From positions 138,402,998 through 138,466,997 of the forward strand of contig OY829326.1 in the NCBI GenBank assembly GCA_963691655.1: DNA of 64,000 nucleotides. The letters run 5' to 3'. The notes below the pieces were generated by a model. That model was not told the DNA's origin, searched no databases, and was given only the letters and a program-made list of their open reading frames with translations. A program made the position numbers and the translations under genes. This document shows, one piece after another, positions 35,621 through 48,746 of the stretch. How positions within the stretch are numbered: the stretch's first letter is position 1; the number at the start of each line of letters is the position of its first letter. The DNA is from Toxonevra muliebris. Its lineage: Eukaryota > Arthropoda > Insecta > Diptera > Pallopteridae.

Positions 35621-38533
35621 GTTAGTAGTAAAAAAAATATATAAAAAGTAAAATAACTACAAATAAATGTAGTCGTTTCTAGAGAACAAATAATTTTTGC
35701 TGTAAAAGCAAAATTGTGTTGTGAAATTTTAGCATTAAATGTGTGTTTTTGTAAAAAAACAAAAAAATATTGCTGAGATCTGATTGGAAAGCTTTGGAAC
35801 CAGTTTGCATAAATTTTACCTATTTGTGGTCGCTACTTAAAGTAATTGAAATAAATACTCGATTCGTGGTGATTAATGCGCTGATCTTTAAGTCTTATGT
35901 TAAAATCCTGATCTGGACCTAATCTGGACCTAATCTGGAATCATAGTTTCAGAAGAGGTTGTTAAATTACCAGAAAACTGTTTTACTTTTGGCTTCGAAA
36001 AATATCGGGAAAATGGAGAACACTTACTAGTCGAATTGAAAATTTTTATCCTTTTATTAAATCAAGTAATTACTAAATTTTCGAGAAATTATTATTTTTT
36101 TTTTTTGAGAACTAAAAGAATAACTTTAGTAGTTGAATTTTTACAACATAACATGTAGAAAAACTCAGTCCTATATTCGCTTTATATACTTGCAAATCAG
36201 CGGAGTTTTCAATTTTTTTTTTATTTTTTGAGCTATGTCAAAAGTTGCTCGATTTAAAGTTCGCAGGATAATAAATGATAGTGGTTTTTTTTTTTTTAAT
36301 TGTATGTTTTGATAAAAAACGTTTATTCTCATGTTTTCAAAGCTGTAAACTTTGATCAAAAACTCCCATGTAAAATTTCCCTGGACTACGTTAGTATTTA
36401 TTTATCAAAACCAAACATTTATTAGATTTTGGAAATCAAAAAGAAATCACTGTTAGAAATTCAGTAAAAATTGTTAAAATATTCGAATTCTCTTGCAATT
36501 CCATTTTCCGATTTGAATATATTTTATATTATTTTTGTACTCTCTAGCGATTCCAGGTTTGGGGGTTTATCACAAAAATCAATGTGTTTCGGCACTAGAA
36601 TCGTGATTTCCAGAATACAAGAAATAAATATACCTCTGCAACAATTAGATTACAATATATGCAATCAATAACGAATTCAGGGAAGGGATTTTGAAAATAA
36701 AACCACCCTTTGGATGCGGTAGTGCTCTAGCTATTAAGAAGTATTTAAAATAAATTCTCAAATCAAGTGTATTTCCTTTGGAAACTTTTTGAATCAAAAA
36801 GGTTGAAAGGTTATTTTAGAAATTCAGTGTAAATTTTTATTCGAAATCTTCAATTTACATTTCCAATTCGAAATTTTTCGAGTTATATTTGTGTATATCA
36901 AAATCAGAAAATTTGCACTGTTTTTCAAAAATAATAATTCTGATAGAGCTCAAAAAAATAAATTATACGTGTCCCGGCGCTTTAAAAGTTTACATGTGAT
37001 TTATTTTTACTTTAGACGTGCCCATTTTTTTTTTACTATTTTAATACAATAAAACAAATCTAAAATATCTTGGTTAGTTTTATATCTAGCAATTAAGTTT
37101 AAAGAAATAATCCAAAATTTCCAGTAGAATCTTTTTCTGTGTATTTTATCGATATTTTCTGTGTATTTTATCGATATTTTCATCTGAAGAAATTGCCTTT
37201 TTAATCCAATAACAGAGTTTAAAGAGGAGTAACAACTTCCAGAAAAATATTCATCGTAGAATTTTATTATAGGCCATTGAAAAGTGAAAAAATACTCAAT
37301 TAAGGATTGGTATATTAAATTAAAATAATAAAATTTTCTATTTTTGGGTTTGAAAATTTTAATTTTTGTACCAAAATAAATTTACAGGTTTCTGGAGTTC
37401 AGTGACGTACATACTCTCATTTGATTCTTTAAATCTTTATAATATTTCAGAGCCACTTGTAATTTTTTTTGTACTTATTCCATTATTCTTGCACTTAGCA
37501 GAACCAATAGTTAGGAATTAAAAAAAGTCCCCAGCAATTCCAATGGTTTTATAATTCCATGTTGTAGCTTAAAAAAATAATATTTCGCCAGTATATAACT
37601 AACAATATTTTGCAAATTAATTTTGTTATTCACAATAATTTGTAAACAAAAGTAACAATAATAGTACTAAATAAACGTATACACTAAATAAACAATATAG
37701 TATTTTAATAGTATAATCAAATATATATAGTACAAAAACAAATTTTTTGTGGATTAAAAAAAAAAGAAAACATATTTAAAAGTTACAAACAAAGTTTTGA
37801 AAAAGTATTTCGATATTTTTTTCAGTTATTCCAGTTGTTTATACAAACTCATAGGTATGTACTAATTATCATTCGGGGTATATTTATAAACAAATTTGCT
37901 GTATCATCGGTTCCGAGGTAAAACTCATTAAGTACACATAATTGAAAAACAAAGAAAATAAAAATTATAATTTTTTACTTTTAAAAATCGCGTGCTTGAT
38001 GGCTTTTTATGGCTTTTGTGTCAAAATTTGACAAATCTAAGGCGAAAGATGAGTTTTTCATAATAAAGGTTATGTTAAACTGTAAAGTTTGGGATTGAAA
38101 ATGAGCTTTTATCAAATCGGTACATAGTGAGTTTTACATGTGAACCGATTACATATTCTTGTTCAATGTCAATTAGGCATGACGTTCTATTCTAAAGTTC
38201 TCCATTCTTGGATTATTTTTTTTTTATTACAAAAAAATATCGTAAATTAAAACGCACAATTTGGCACGTTTTCAAATTATTTTTGAGTAAATTTTTTTTT
38301 TTATTATTTTAAATAAAAAAACAAAAATTAAACTAAATGCTTATGAAATTTATGACATGCGAATTTCGATATAGGCACAAACAATTTTTGTCTTTTTTTT
38401 TGTTTCCAAACAGCAGCAAGTTCAAGGAACTTGTGGAATCTTTAAGCGAGACTCACCCAAAAAAAAAAATTAAATTAATTTTTTGAGTTTTCGCTTTTAT
38501 TAGCCTTGCAAAATTTACATAAAAATTGTTATT
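35621..38533. other. AT-rich noncoding stretch
   Basis: It holds a short GGACCTAATCT duplication (35914-35937) and a 22-bp tandem duplication listed separately. No gene was recognised in nearly 3 kb. Confidence 0.5.
37133..37176. repeat. perfect 22-bp tandem duplication
   Basis: Two adjacent copies of a unit containing CTGTGTATTTTATCGATA. Each carries TATCGATA, the core of the fly DNA-replication-related element. Confidence 0.85.
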
Positions 38534-38915
38534 ACATTAGTGATGTAACGAATATTAGTTTAGCGGATGTGGATGCGAATACGAATGTAAAAAGATGACA
38601 TTCGCGAATGCCAATGTGAACTTTCATATTATAGTTATTTCCAGATTCTTTAAGAAAATATTTTGATTTGCAATATAGGTGGCGGTAAATTATATTTAAA
38701 AAAGGAGTTTTTATACTTTTTCGGCTTTATTTGGCAAAAATCAAACAAAGTGGCATAAGAAACTGTGCAAATATGTTCACAAACATAGTTTAGAAAATTT
38801 GCGTGAGTGCAGTTTGCCCAATTTAAAGAGGTAAAAAATTACAAATGCTGATGCAATGCGAATGCAAAAATTAAGTGAATATTTTGCATGCAGACATTCG
38901 TTACATCACTAATGT
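38534..38915. mobile_element. MITE with perfect 20-bp inverted repeats
   Basis: The ends ACATTAGTGATGTAACGAAT (38534-38553) and the exact complement (38896-38915) enclose about 340 noncoding bases. If the element proper starts at GTGATG, the flanking TA on each side would be a TA target duplication as in mariner-type MITEs. The superfamily is not settled. Confidence 0.85.
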
Positions 38916-39292
38916 GAATCTACATGTTCATTTGTATTTTTGCAAACTTATGAATATTACAAAATAAATAAGTAATTGGAAGTAAATGTTTTAATTTTCT
39001 TATTTTTTTGTATTTTATTTATCAATAAAATTCCAAAAACGATGTTTTGAATGTCAATTGGTTGAATGAAGGAGTTTGCATACTCACAATTATTTAGCAC
39101 TATTAGTTGTTAAAATAAAAATTTTTAAATAAATCTCAATGCGTTTTACCTTTTATTGATAAAACTTTTAATAAATTTCAGTTACATATATCTATTTTTC
39201 TACAAGCACCAGATTTATATATATATGTATATTCCCCCCCGAAAAATTTGCAAAAATTTGCTTTAAATCATATTTGAAATAAATGTTTTTCA
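38916..39292. other. no recognised gene
   Basis: AT-rich gap between two MITEs. It contains a C-run (39234-39240). Confidence 0.4.
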
Positions 39293-39604
39293 CAAGGTGA
39301 ATTTATATAAAGTAAAGTTACCAGCAACTCATTCTTCTTGTTCTCTTTTGATGGCGCCATTTTTTCCATGATGAGGAACGCTAGTTGTCAAATGTTTGTT
39401 TACGTTTGATTGTTTGTTTACTTTTTTTCGTCCGCCATAATGGCCGCAACAACAAAGATGTATTGTAATTGCTTTGTTGTGCTGATTTTTCCATTCAGAG
39501 AGCTCCGCCATTATGGCCGCAACAACAAAAGCCCTGTTGTTGCCGTGGTAAATTTGTAGGTGCTGCTGCTATCACATTCTACATAAATACATAAATTCAC
39601 CTTG
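39293..39604. mobile_element. hAT-like MITE with 8-bp target duplication
   Basis: The inverted ends CAAGGTGAATTTAT and ATAAATTCACCTTG are perfect. The flanks GTTTTTCA (39285-39292) and GTATTTCA (39605-39612) match at 7 of 8 positions. The inside (GGCGCCATTTTTTCC, TTTGTTTACGTTTGATTGTT, CCGCCATAATGGCCGCAACA) is shared with the copy at 56.1 kb. The CAAGG start and 8-bp duplication fit the hAT superfamily. Confidence 0.85.
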
Positions 39605-41559
39605 GTATTTCATTTCAAAAGCTTCAATATTTTGCTATTGTTTAACAAAATTTCATGCAAAAAGATATCAATCTTTTTGCCTATATTTTTAAATACAAAA
39701 CTTAAGTAAAGTCGAACTTAATCAGAAATAATAAAGAAGGAATAAAAGAAATAAAAAAAATGCTTAACATATTTTAGAACCTTGCACGTACTTTCACACA
39801 AATACTTCAATGTAATTGATGTTAAAACGATATTGACAATGAATATATAAATAACTCTTTTTGTAAATTGTGGCTGACATAAATAATTTTATAATTTTGT
39901 AATTGTGCTCATCTCACAGTTTACAAAATAAAGTAACGAACTTTATTTAAAAAATTCATACGTTTTCAAGTATAATGCAACGTACAATGTATTTTTAATT
40001 TATTGTAAATAAAATATTAAATAAAGTCACACTTAATGCATTTAAAAAGCAACAACAAAATAAGAAAAAGAATAGGTAAATCATCACTCTGAAAATACAA
40101 ACTCTTTGTAGTTATTTGTATGTTATAGCAAATAAGGCGTTATTATTATCAGCAAAATGTTACTAATTATTGAATAAAACATTTTACAAAATCATGTTAA
40201 TTAATAGTCTTCAGAAGCTGGCGCAATGATGTTATTAAATACAAAATAAATTTCATGTGCTTAAAATCTTCCAAGAATATTGCAGGTTATTTTTCTTAAT
40301 TTCATTTAACACGCTTATAGCCACAAAAAAAAAAAAAACCAACAAAATGTGATGCTTGAAGAGCTAAGCGTATAAATTAAAATAAATATTAAATTATAAT
40401 AAACAAAAACCAAAAAAAAAAAAAAAAGATAACAACATCATTGAATGAATCATGATAAAAAACAAGAATATTTTTTTTTTTTTTTTTTAACAATGCTCCA
40501 CTTTTGTTTTGTTTTTTTTTTTTTCTTAATGAATAAAAAAATGTAATTAAATTTATTTTTTTATATTTATTTATACAGTGATTTATTTTTGTAAATGTGA
40601 ATTCTATATATTTTTTTTTTTTTTTTTTGCTGAAAAATTTAACTGTCAAACATTTGTTGTACGCCTATCAAAATGCTAATATTTTATTTACAATTTTTGA
40701 CATGATAATTTGATAGGTTTTTAGGTAATGCAAGCATGGCTCAGCGAACAATGCAATCAAAATTTGAACAAAAGCATTTATAAATTAGCATGATTTATTT
40801 TGTATCAGTATAATATATATTTATACACATACATACTTATACATATATACATATATGTATATACTTATATAAATTGTTATCATTTGTTTGCATTCAAAAA
40901 TTAAGTAGTAGAAATTGTATACCAGATTTATATAAAATATTTCATACATAAACCTTTGAAAGTGAAAGCGATACGTTGCAAAAATATTGTAGTATTAATT
41001 AGTTTACAAAATATGAGGAAAGAGTCACGTACAGTTACATTTGAAAAATATTTTTTTTAATATTTTTCACACTTACTCATATTAGCAAAATTTTTCTCTT
41101 ATTCTTAAAACATTGGTGAGTTATATTGAAACAATATTAACATAAAATGTTAGCAGCGTTTTTTTTCAATCAGTCGCTAATGCTATAGCACAATGAGTAT
41201 CGTTGAAATTTTGTAAGATTAAGGAGCTAAAATAAATAAAGAGGTTTAGAATATACCTAAACGCGATCAAGTATGCGCGAGGATAGAACTGGGACAGGAG
41301 CTTTTGAGCTAGAAGTTAAACACTTTTAGTACTTGGAAAAATATCCTAGCATTTTTCAATCATTTTCAAGATTCATATAAATGATAGAGATTCGGAATTT
41401 AATCTAGAAAGCAAGGACAGAAGATGCGCATTTGAGATCATCTCTAAGATAGTGTGAGAAGGGTAGCCAGGCGTACTGATTGTATAAACACATCTAGAGA
41501 TTTTTTAAATTTTTTAAAATTCTGAAATCAATATTCGCATCTTAAATGACGTGTACACT
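39605..41559. other. AT-rich noncoding stretch with homopolymer tracts
   Basis: Long poly-A and poly-T tracts at 40412-40427, 40469-40488 and 40611-40628, and a TA/CATA-rich patch at 40815-40870. No gene was recognised. Confidence 0.5.
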
Positions 41560-41673
41560 CGCTAAATATACACTCGATAAATAATTCCTAGGACTCCTAT
41601 CTGGTATCGCTAAGGACCTAAAGGTCAATGCGTGGCTTCGGTCAGCCAGTACTAACTAACCTAACCTAACCTA
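41560..41673 (+). mobile_element. 3' end of a CCTAA-tailed non-LTR element
   Basis: GGCTTCGGTCAGCCAGTACT is followed by AACTAACCTAACCTAACCTA, the same kind of tail as at 12.34 kb. A fitting coding remnant was not found upstream, so only the 3' end remains. Confidence 0.5.
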
Positions 41674-43196
41674 CCGGTTTGCTCTGATTTCGTTTCTAAA
41701 AAATCTGTAACTTACTTATGTTTTCTAAAAATATATTAATTCAGATTTTCTTTGAATCTATGTATTTCGGTCAGCAGTTCGATTAATCGAACAAGTTTGA
41801 AAATTCGTCAAAAATGCATTTATAAATTTTTTCCAAAAGTAACCACTGTTCAGCATTTCTATATATACTAACTTTATAATTGCATTTATATAATTTACAA
41901 ATAATGTGTTTCACTTGGCATAAAAGCGAGGTGAACACACATATTTTTTTAGAAGTTGGTTTTGAAAATCAACAAAAAATAATAAAATTAATTATTTTGT
42001 ATTTGAAATAAAAAATTCACCAAATGCACCGGTGTCGGCTGGAAAAATTTCAAATTTTAGTCAAAAGTTTTTTAATTTTTAAACTTTGTAAACTCAGTTC
42101 GAGAGCAAAAATTTCAAATAAAAAAACTTCTTAACATTATTAACCTAGAAAAATTATGAATGCAGGATTGCTCAGTAGAATTTTTTTCAGAATTCGTGGT
42201 AAAAATCGTTGTCCTGAAAATGTGGCAATTGTTGAAACAATTTGATTTCTGTCGGAGTTACAGAACTTCCGTGCAGGACCTTTTTTAAAGAAGATTTATC
42301 CGTAAAACTCGGGAATAAATCATCTTAAATAAAAATAAAAAAACAAAATTTTCAGTTAAATAGTCAATTTAGCGGGTTAATAAAACTATTTTTAAAAAAT
42401 TCTGATTCGTCTTTCAAGAGAAATGATCAGAACGTTTTTATGGCGCCCTCGATGCCTCTGAAAAATTATTAAAATTATTGCCTCTGAAATATTATATTTT
42501 TTGTGAAATATCAATAGCTTCGAGCACTGTACGAAACTATCAGACCCTGCAGTAAAACTCAATTTCAAGAGGGACACGGAACTGGATGAAGTACTAGGGC
42601 ATAAGACCAGGAATATATATGTTATGGGTTGTTGTGCAATTAAAATATCCTCTCTAACAATACACATACAACAGGTCACGACTTAAGTAATAAAAACTAG
42701 TAGTTAGTGTAAAGAAGAATAAATAGTATTCACAATCTAAAGCATTCTGTTAATTTCAAAGAAAATAAAATAGCAATGACGTATGTGAGAAATCACTAAG
42801 TATTCAATACAAATAGTAAAAACCAAAGAGAGGAAAAGAAATCTCAATGATTAATGACTAAAGAACTTCCCAGAAAAAGAGAGAGCTAGAAAGAGAGAGA
42901 AATTGATAATTTATGCCATGTTAGTAAAAACAAAAAAACAAAATTATCAATATTTTTATTAACAAATAGTCGGTATATTCAAATAACGTAAATAACTAAT
43001 AAAAAAAAATGCATTAATTTTTATTAATTAATTATTTAATTATTCAATATCAATTATTTATTGAATTTTAATAAGATTGTCACAGCTATTTGCGCAATTT
43101 GTTGTTAACAAAAAATTACTACAAGAAATAACTACAATTGTATGCTCATAAATAGATATATATGTAATGCACATAACTGCATATATATATACATAC
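41674..43196. other. no recognised gene
   Basis: AT-rich, with a GA-rich microsatellite at 42878-42901. Confidence 0.45.
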
Positions 43197-43439
43197 ATCG
43201 CTGCCTTAATTTGCTAAAGCCCTAACACGCATTTTTTAAATTTTACAGTGGAATCAAAAAATATTTTTGAGTACTCTTAGAGAATTTAAAATTTAAATTA
43301 AAAGAAAAGATCGTAAGTTTTCGGTGTAAGTCTCTAAAATTTTCGGTACAGATGAAAGTGGACACGCTTTATCATAATCCATCAAAAACTCGATATTGAA
43401 AATTTTGACGTTAGGGCCTCAGCAAATTAAAGCAGCGAT
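43197..43439. mobile_element. MITE with about 30-bp inverted repeats
   Basis: The arms start ATCGCTGCCTTAATTTGCTA at 43197 and end in the near-complement at 43439, with about two mismatches over 30 bases. One half is repeated at 58367-58510. The interior is noncoding. Confidence 0.8.
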
Positions 43440-43799
43440 ATGTTTCTTTACACATATGGGGGATTTCGTCTCAAGTGAACTCACTCTTAAAATCGATTGA
43501 ACTCAAAATTGTACAAAGTTAAGTACTATCGGTCAAAAACACGCCGAGTGGGAGGAGGTCAAATTTTGATATTTTGGTGAAACAACCCCTGTTTCGGATC
43601 CATGTAACTAATCACCTATTGCATTGAGAAAATTTTAAAAACTCAAAATGTGACCATGTTTTTTCAAAATCAAAAATATTTTTGACTTTCTTTTTCAAAA
43701 AGAAAGGTTTATTTTGTTTGTTTTTTTTGGGTCAAAATATAATTACTGGTGCGTCTGTATATTATTCAATAACTTTTTAATGTCTCAACCAATGATTTG

Positions 43800-44582
43800 T
43801 CGGCAGGATTAAAATAGGTTATTCATAAAGTTGTTTGGAGAAGTGAGCGTGGCACCTCCCATATAACTCATATGCTTTTTTGGGAATATCTCTGTAAACA
43901 TTCACAGTACAGTACTGAAATTTTATATAAATATGTTGGTCTGACAGGAAAAATTTCTGGTGGAATTAGAAAAGGGGGTGTGGCGCCTTCCATATAAACT
44001 GTATATTCTTTATGGGATATCACAGGAAAAATTTATAGTCCAGTGCTAAGATTTGGTATATTATTGATGTGACAAAATCTTTACTGGGGGGTAATTCACA
44101 TATTTCCAAGTTATGCGTTCCATATCGCGCTTTTTACTAATTTTTGATTGGAAATATTTTCCTCAAAGACCGTATGGTAAATCCTATGAAAAGGCATTAT
44201 AGCAAACAAAAAAAATAAATTTTAGTCTGTCAAAGATAAATTTCTGGGAAAAAGTTGGACTTAGGTGGTTTTGACCTTCAAGGTGAATGATGGTGAATGT
44301 TTTTACGAAGAATCTTTATAATTTTTCCAACAAATTTTTTTTTTTTTTTTTTTTGTTAGAACAGACAAAAGAAGTATTTAAGAATACAGCTCAGACAAGT
44401 CTTACGTCCATTTTCTTTGCAAAAAAAAAAAGGCAGATGAACAGATTTTTTAAATCATCGGGTCCTAATTACCCTAAAAAAGTAATTTAAAAAAAATAAA
44501 TAAGAATTTAATCTTAGATCGAAATCGGTTAACTTTCACATTGAAATACTAAATGCATGACAACGTCTGCCGGACCAGCTAG
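43800..44582 (+). mobile_element. Helitron-like element, copy 6, with 3' end
   Basis: The end reads CAACGTCTGCCGGACCAGCTAG|T, with a GTC/GAC-paired hairpin and terminal CTAG followed by T, typical of insect Helitrons. The body carries the GGCACCTCCCATATAA and GGGATATCACAGGAAAAATT landmarks of the other copies. The 5' boundary was not found; 43800 is approximate. Confidence 0.7.
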
Positions 44583-45706
44583 TGTATTATATATTTATTG
44601 TATGTATGTACTATATTTGAATTGAGCAATTTCTGAGTAGAACATTAACTAATTAGCAAACAATAGCTATGGAAATTTTTTTATATTCGCATAGAGAAAA
44701 GAAAATACTAAAAAAAAAAAAAATCACTGCGGCTTCTTCAGTTAAGAATAATTTTCATTAAACATCTACTAATACAATTAATGACTAAATTAAAATCTTT
44801 TTTCAAATTTGAATAAAAGTTGATACTATTTTGATACCCTCATAAATTGTTACCATTAAAAAATTTGCAGATCTCAAGAATTGTGTCTCTCACCTTTATT
44901 GCGTATTTAAAATACAAAGTTGAGTTTTAATCGGCAATTTTCTAAACTAAACAACAATAATATGAACTAACAATAGCTTGAAATTTATTTCTCTTTAAAA
45001 AATAATAAAAATTTAATAGTATCAATTAAATTTATTATACGCCCCTTATTTTGCAATGCTCTCTTTTACTTGTGCATAAAAATATAAGATAATCTGCATA
45101 ATTCACATATCTATTGTATTGTTTTCTATTTATTATTACTAACTAGATAACTTTCCTTTACTTACTGTTTATTGAATTCGTCAAAACAAAAAACACAAAT
45201 TTATGTAGTGAGAAATCTGCGAAGCTCATCATCGCATACTTGAATACTAATTTTTAGCTCTCAGCCAAACTTTATTTCAGTTTGCTGATATAGAATATGT
45301 CTGCTTTCTTCAATGTGTTCGTTCCAATTTGATAAAAATATGAAAATAAAAATAAAAAGAAAAAAAAAAATTCTTTAAATTGTATCACAATTCTACAGCA
45401 ACAATGAAATCGAAAACACAAACAACAACAACAACAGCAACAATGTTCATATTGTAAATCTTATTATTGTTATTGTTAATTAATGTGTGTTTGTTTTATT
45501 CTTTACGATAACCAAACTTCATCCTGATCGATACTATCGTTTCATTTCAATTCAATTTCACTGACGTTTCATTCCAATTTCAATTTACGTATTTCGTTTC
45601 ATTTCGTTTCATTCTCAATACAAAACAATTTCATTACGGTAATATAGCGTTGATTGTTTCAATTTCACAATTCATCAACAGATTTGAGCGGAACTCTTTT
45701 TTAGTG
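44583..45706. other. no gene; TTTCATTTCA-rich stretch before a promoter
   Basis: Repeated CATTTCAATT and CGTTTCATTT units occupy 45535-45640, just upstream of the TATA box at 45707. Confidence 0.5.
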
Positions 45707-45740
45707 TATTTAAGCCCGCGTTACTAAACTCTCAGATACT
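45707..45740 (+). promoter_or_regulatory. candidate TATA-plus-initiator core promoter
   Basis: TATTTAAG (45707-45714) lies 27 bases upstream of the A of a TCAGAT initiator (A at 45734). This is close to the spacing used in fly promoters. It is followed by a leader-like sequence with a donor (next entry). Confidence 0.5.
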
Positions 45741-46291
45741 TTTTGCTGTTTGCCGCGTTAAAACGTATTTCTTGCTTCAACGAGAATTAACGCTTAAACT
45801 TTGTTTTGTCTGTTTTTGAGATTTTTTTTTATACATAGTTGTTATTATTTTTTTTTTCTGTTATTGTTGTAATTTTTGTTTGTAAACGATTTTTATCGAA
45901 TGCATTCAACAACAAGTGTTTTTTTAATGTTTTTCCTATAAATTTCTCGAGTGGGGAATTTCAGTGTGATTGTTTAATTTTTATTTTACAAAAAAGTGCG
46001 TGAAAATTTCATGTTTTCGTTAAAAATAAAAAGTGTACATTTTGATTTTACAAAAACAACACGTAGAACTAAAAAATACGAAAACTCTTTAACATAACAC
46101 AGTAAATTATTTTTGGAATTTAATTTAAGAAAAGATAACAAAACAAAAAAATAAAAATAAAAATTAGTAAACTAAATATTTATTTAAATCGAAGATTTGT
46201 TTTTCAAGTGCAAATTACAATAATAATACAACAAAAGCTTTAAGTTTTATACATATATATATTTTTATATTTTTTGTTAGTAATTACAAAG
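45734..46291 (+). promoter_or_regulatory. candidate 5' untranslated first exon C
   Basis: From the initiator a 558-base AT-rich leader without a useful open frame runs to a donor, CAAAG|GTAAAT (GT at 46292-46293). It is the best of the candidate first exons because TATA box, initiator and donor are all present in order. The nearest matching downstream acceptor that I can defend is at 60921. The link is inferred. Confidence 0.45.
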
Positions 46292-48568
46292 GTAAATATT
46301 TTGAGAATTTTCTTTTATTTACTTAAATTTTAATATAATTCTTTAGACACGTTGTTGTTCAATTGAAGGAATGTAAGTTTAAAGGGTCTAAGCACCAAAA
46401 ACATTGAACGGAATTATAACAAAAATTATGAGTAAAATGGCTGGACTTAGACCCCAGCAAACATTCTCGTATATTTGATATTTTTTTTTTAATAGATAAG
46501 ACATAAAACCCTTTACAATCATATTAGGCTTGACAAATATTTTCGAAAAAATTTATCATCTCAAATTTAGCACTTAGACCCTTTAGGCCCCTTTACACCC
46601 CTTGAATTGTAGGATAATTTTGCAATGATTTCATAAAATTCTAATTTTTAAATTGTTGGCATAGAAATTTTGTTTTTTTTTTTCATTAAAAACTGAAAAT
46701 CCATTGTATTCTATTTTTTCATTTATTATTTTTTTTTTTGAAAATACGTTAACCAGGACCAAAAATACTTGCAAAATTAAAGACATCTATTATATTTGTA
46801 GTAGACTATGTCTTGACTACTGTTCCATGTTTTTAGTTAATTTACGAAATGTATAACAGGCTTAAGGAACGTATATATCACAACAACAGTGTATACAGAG
46901 ATGGGCAAATCAGACAGTCGTTTCGGAATCCGCCACGATTCCTCATCAGTGATTTGCAGATTTGATTCCAAATATCTTCACTGAATAGAGATATTGAAAG
47001 AAACCTACCACTACCGCTCTGTATAGATAATTGTTGTTCTGTTTTCTCACTGTAACTAGTCAGCATAACCGTTAGTTATTGAAAGTCTAGTACATGAGTG
47101 TGTGTGTTTGGAGAAAAATTATTCAAATTATCATTTTTCTGAATCAGGCCCCATTTAAGCAATTTATTATATTTTTAGTAGACTATGAAAATAAAATCTA
47201 AGCGTTAATATTTCAAAGTCTTGACTACTGACATCTTTTTCAAACATTTTAAATATATATATGCTTTTCTAAGTTTTAAAACTTCGATGTAACAAGATAT
47301 TGCAACATTTTTTGTAGAAAATTTCTGGAAATTTTGTGATCTTTAGTTAAAAATATTGTAATTTGATTTAACACTTGGCAGCTATAAGTGTTTGTAATCG
47401 CCCAATGTATCAATTTATAATAGTAATTGGTTTTACTTATGAACATAGTTGAGACGTTATGCCCCAAAATTTCAAAGCAAAAAATCAGTTTGAGGCTATA
47501 TATCCCAAGATCCTCAGTGCCTTTAAAATTTGAAAATTGAACTTCAGGAACTACAGAAAATTTAATTTTTCTTAGGTGCCACCTAATTCAAGTATTGTAT
47601 ATCCATTCGTTTTTTCTCAGTATAAATTCGCCTTTTTTTCAAAAATTAACTTTAATCAGAGTTGATTTGACTGGCATTGAACTGTTGACTGTGCTCTCTG
47701 ACAACATGACATCAAATTTATTACTAGTCTTGTAGATTTACAGAAGAGCTAAAGAAAAAACACAGAATGCAGTGCAGTACAGGTCTGAGTACTACATTCC
47801 AGCATATTTCATTCGCTGACTCAGAAAACAGTCAACTTTTATTTCATAATTCCATAATCTGAGATTCTCATTAAAAAGTTATATTCAAGTTCAGACCTTA
47901 AACTTTTAAACTTTCGAAAGTCAAAGAATTACTGAGATTATTATAATTTCAGAAAGTCAACTTCACTTAGAATAATTTCTGTTTGCTTTATTCTTATGTG
48001 AAAGGAAAGAGAAAGTGAATGTTTTGTTATTTTAAATTTTCTTTGTTTCAAAAATTTCAATCTGTAATTCAAATATTTTCCTGTGAATTACAGTTCTAAT
48101 TTTTGTGATATTTTATTTAGTAAATTTTTAAACTCTGCATTACCAAAACCCAACCCTCAAAAAGTTACGTGTAATAATGTACTCCATCTAAAGCATACTT
48201 TTAGGCAGATTACGACTTACTTCCTTCCTTTCGTTCTCCAAGCCACAACAAAAAACAAATTTAAGCTCTCAGCGATCGAAGTTGATTTCATAGTTCGGAT
48301 ATGAGTCATAACTCAAAATCTTAAATGTTAGAGTTGTATATATAGAATAGACGATCCTGTATAAAATTTTACGGTTGTGAAGTTATACTGAAGAATTTGA
48401 AATTTTTTAAAGATGTGACGGTAAAAGTGAACGGAAATGGGTTAAATACCATTGAATAAATTCAAAAACAATATCAAAATATAACGTACCAATTGCATAA
48501 TCGTAAAAGGGACAAATTTATAAAATCGAAATTTAATATCGACATTAATGTGTTATAGAAAACACGTA
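46292..48568. other. mostly unrecognised noncoding sequence
   Basis: It contains the dispersed fragment at 46.9 kb (listed separately) and otherwise AT-rich DNA. Confidence 0.45.
46877..46990 (-). repeat. dispersed coding-like fragment shared with 22.3 kb
   Basis: The minus-strand frame DEESWRIPKRLSDLPISVYT matches the plus-strand frame at 22330-22400, with several silent-looking differences. The protein family is unknown to me. Confidence 0.5.
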
Positions 48569-48746
48569 ATTTAACAGGTAGTTCGATTCAAAAGAAAATT
48601 TACTCGAATTCGAACGATTGGTACTCTAGAAAACATTTTCGAACAATATTTGTTCGATGTTCAGATTAAATTTTGTGCCTTTCGTAATCAAATTTGGCAT
48701 TCGAATAGAACTGTCTTTCGAATCGAACTACAGAGTAACCCCCCTG
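48569..48746. mobile_element. MITE with GTAGTTCGATTC arms
   Basis: GTAGTTCGATTCAAAAGAAA on the left pairs imperfectly with the complement of the right arm, GTAGTTCGATTCGAAAGACA. The right end continues to ACAGAGTAACCCCCCTG, while the left end is eroded. Confidence 0.6.

Noticed and set aside
42392..42679. 95-residue minus-strand frame
   Set aside because: There is no recognisable motif, and its composition is like other chance frames here.
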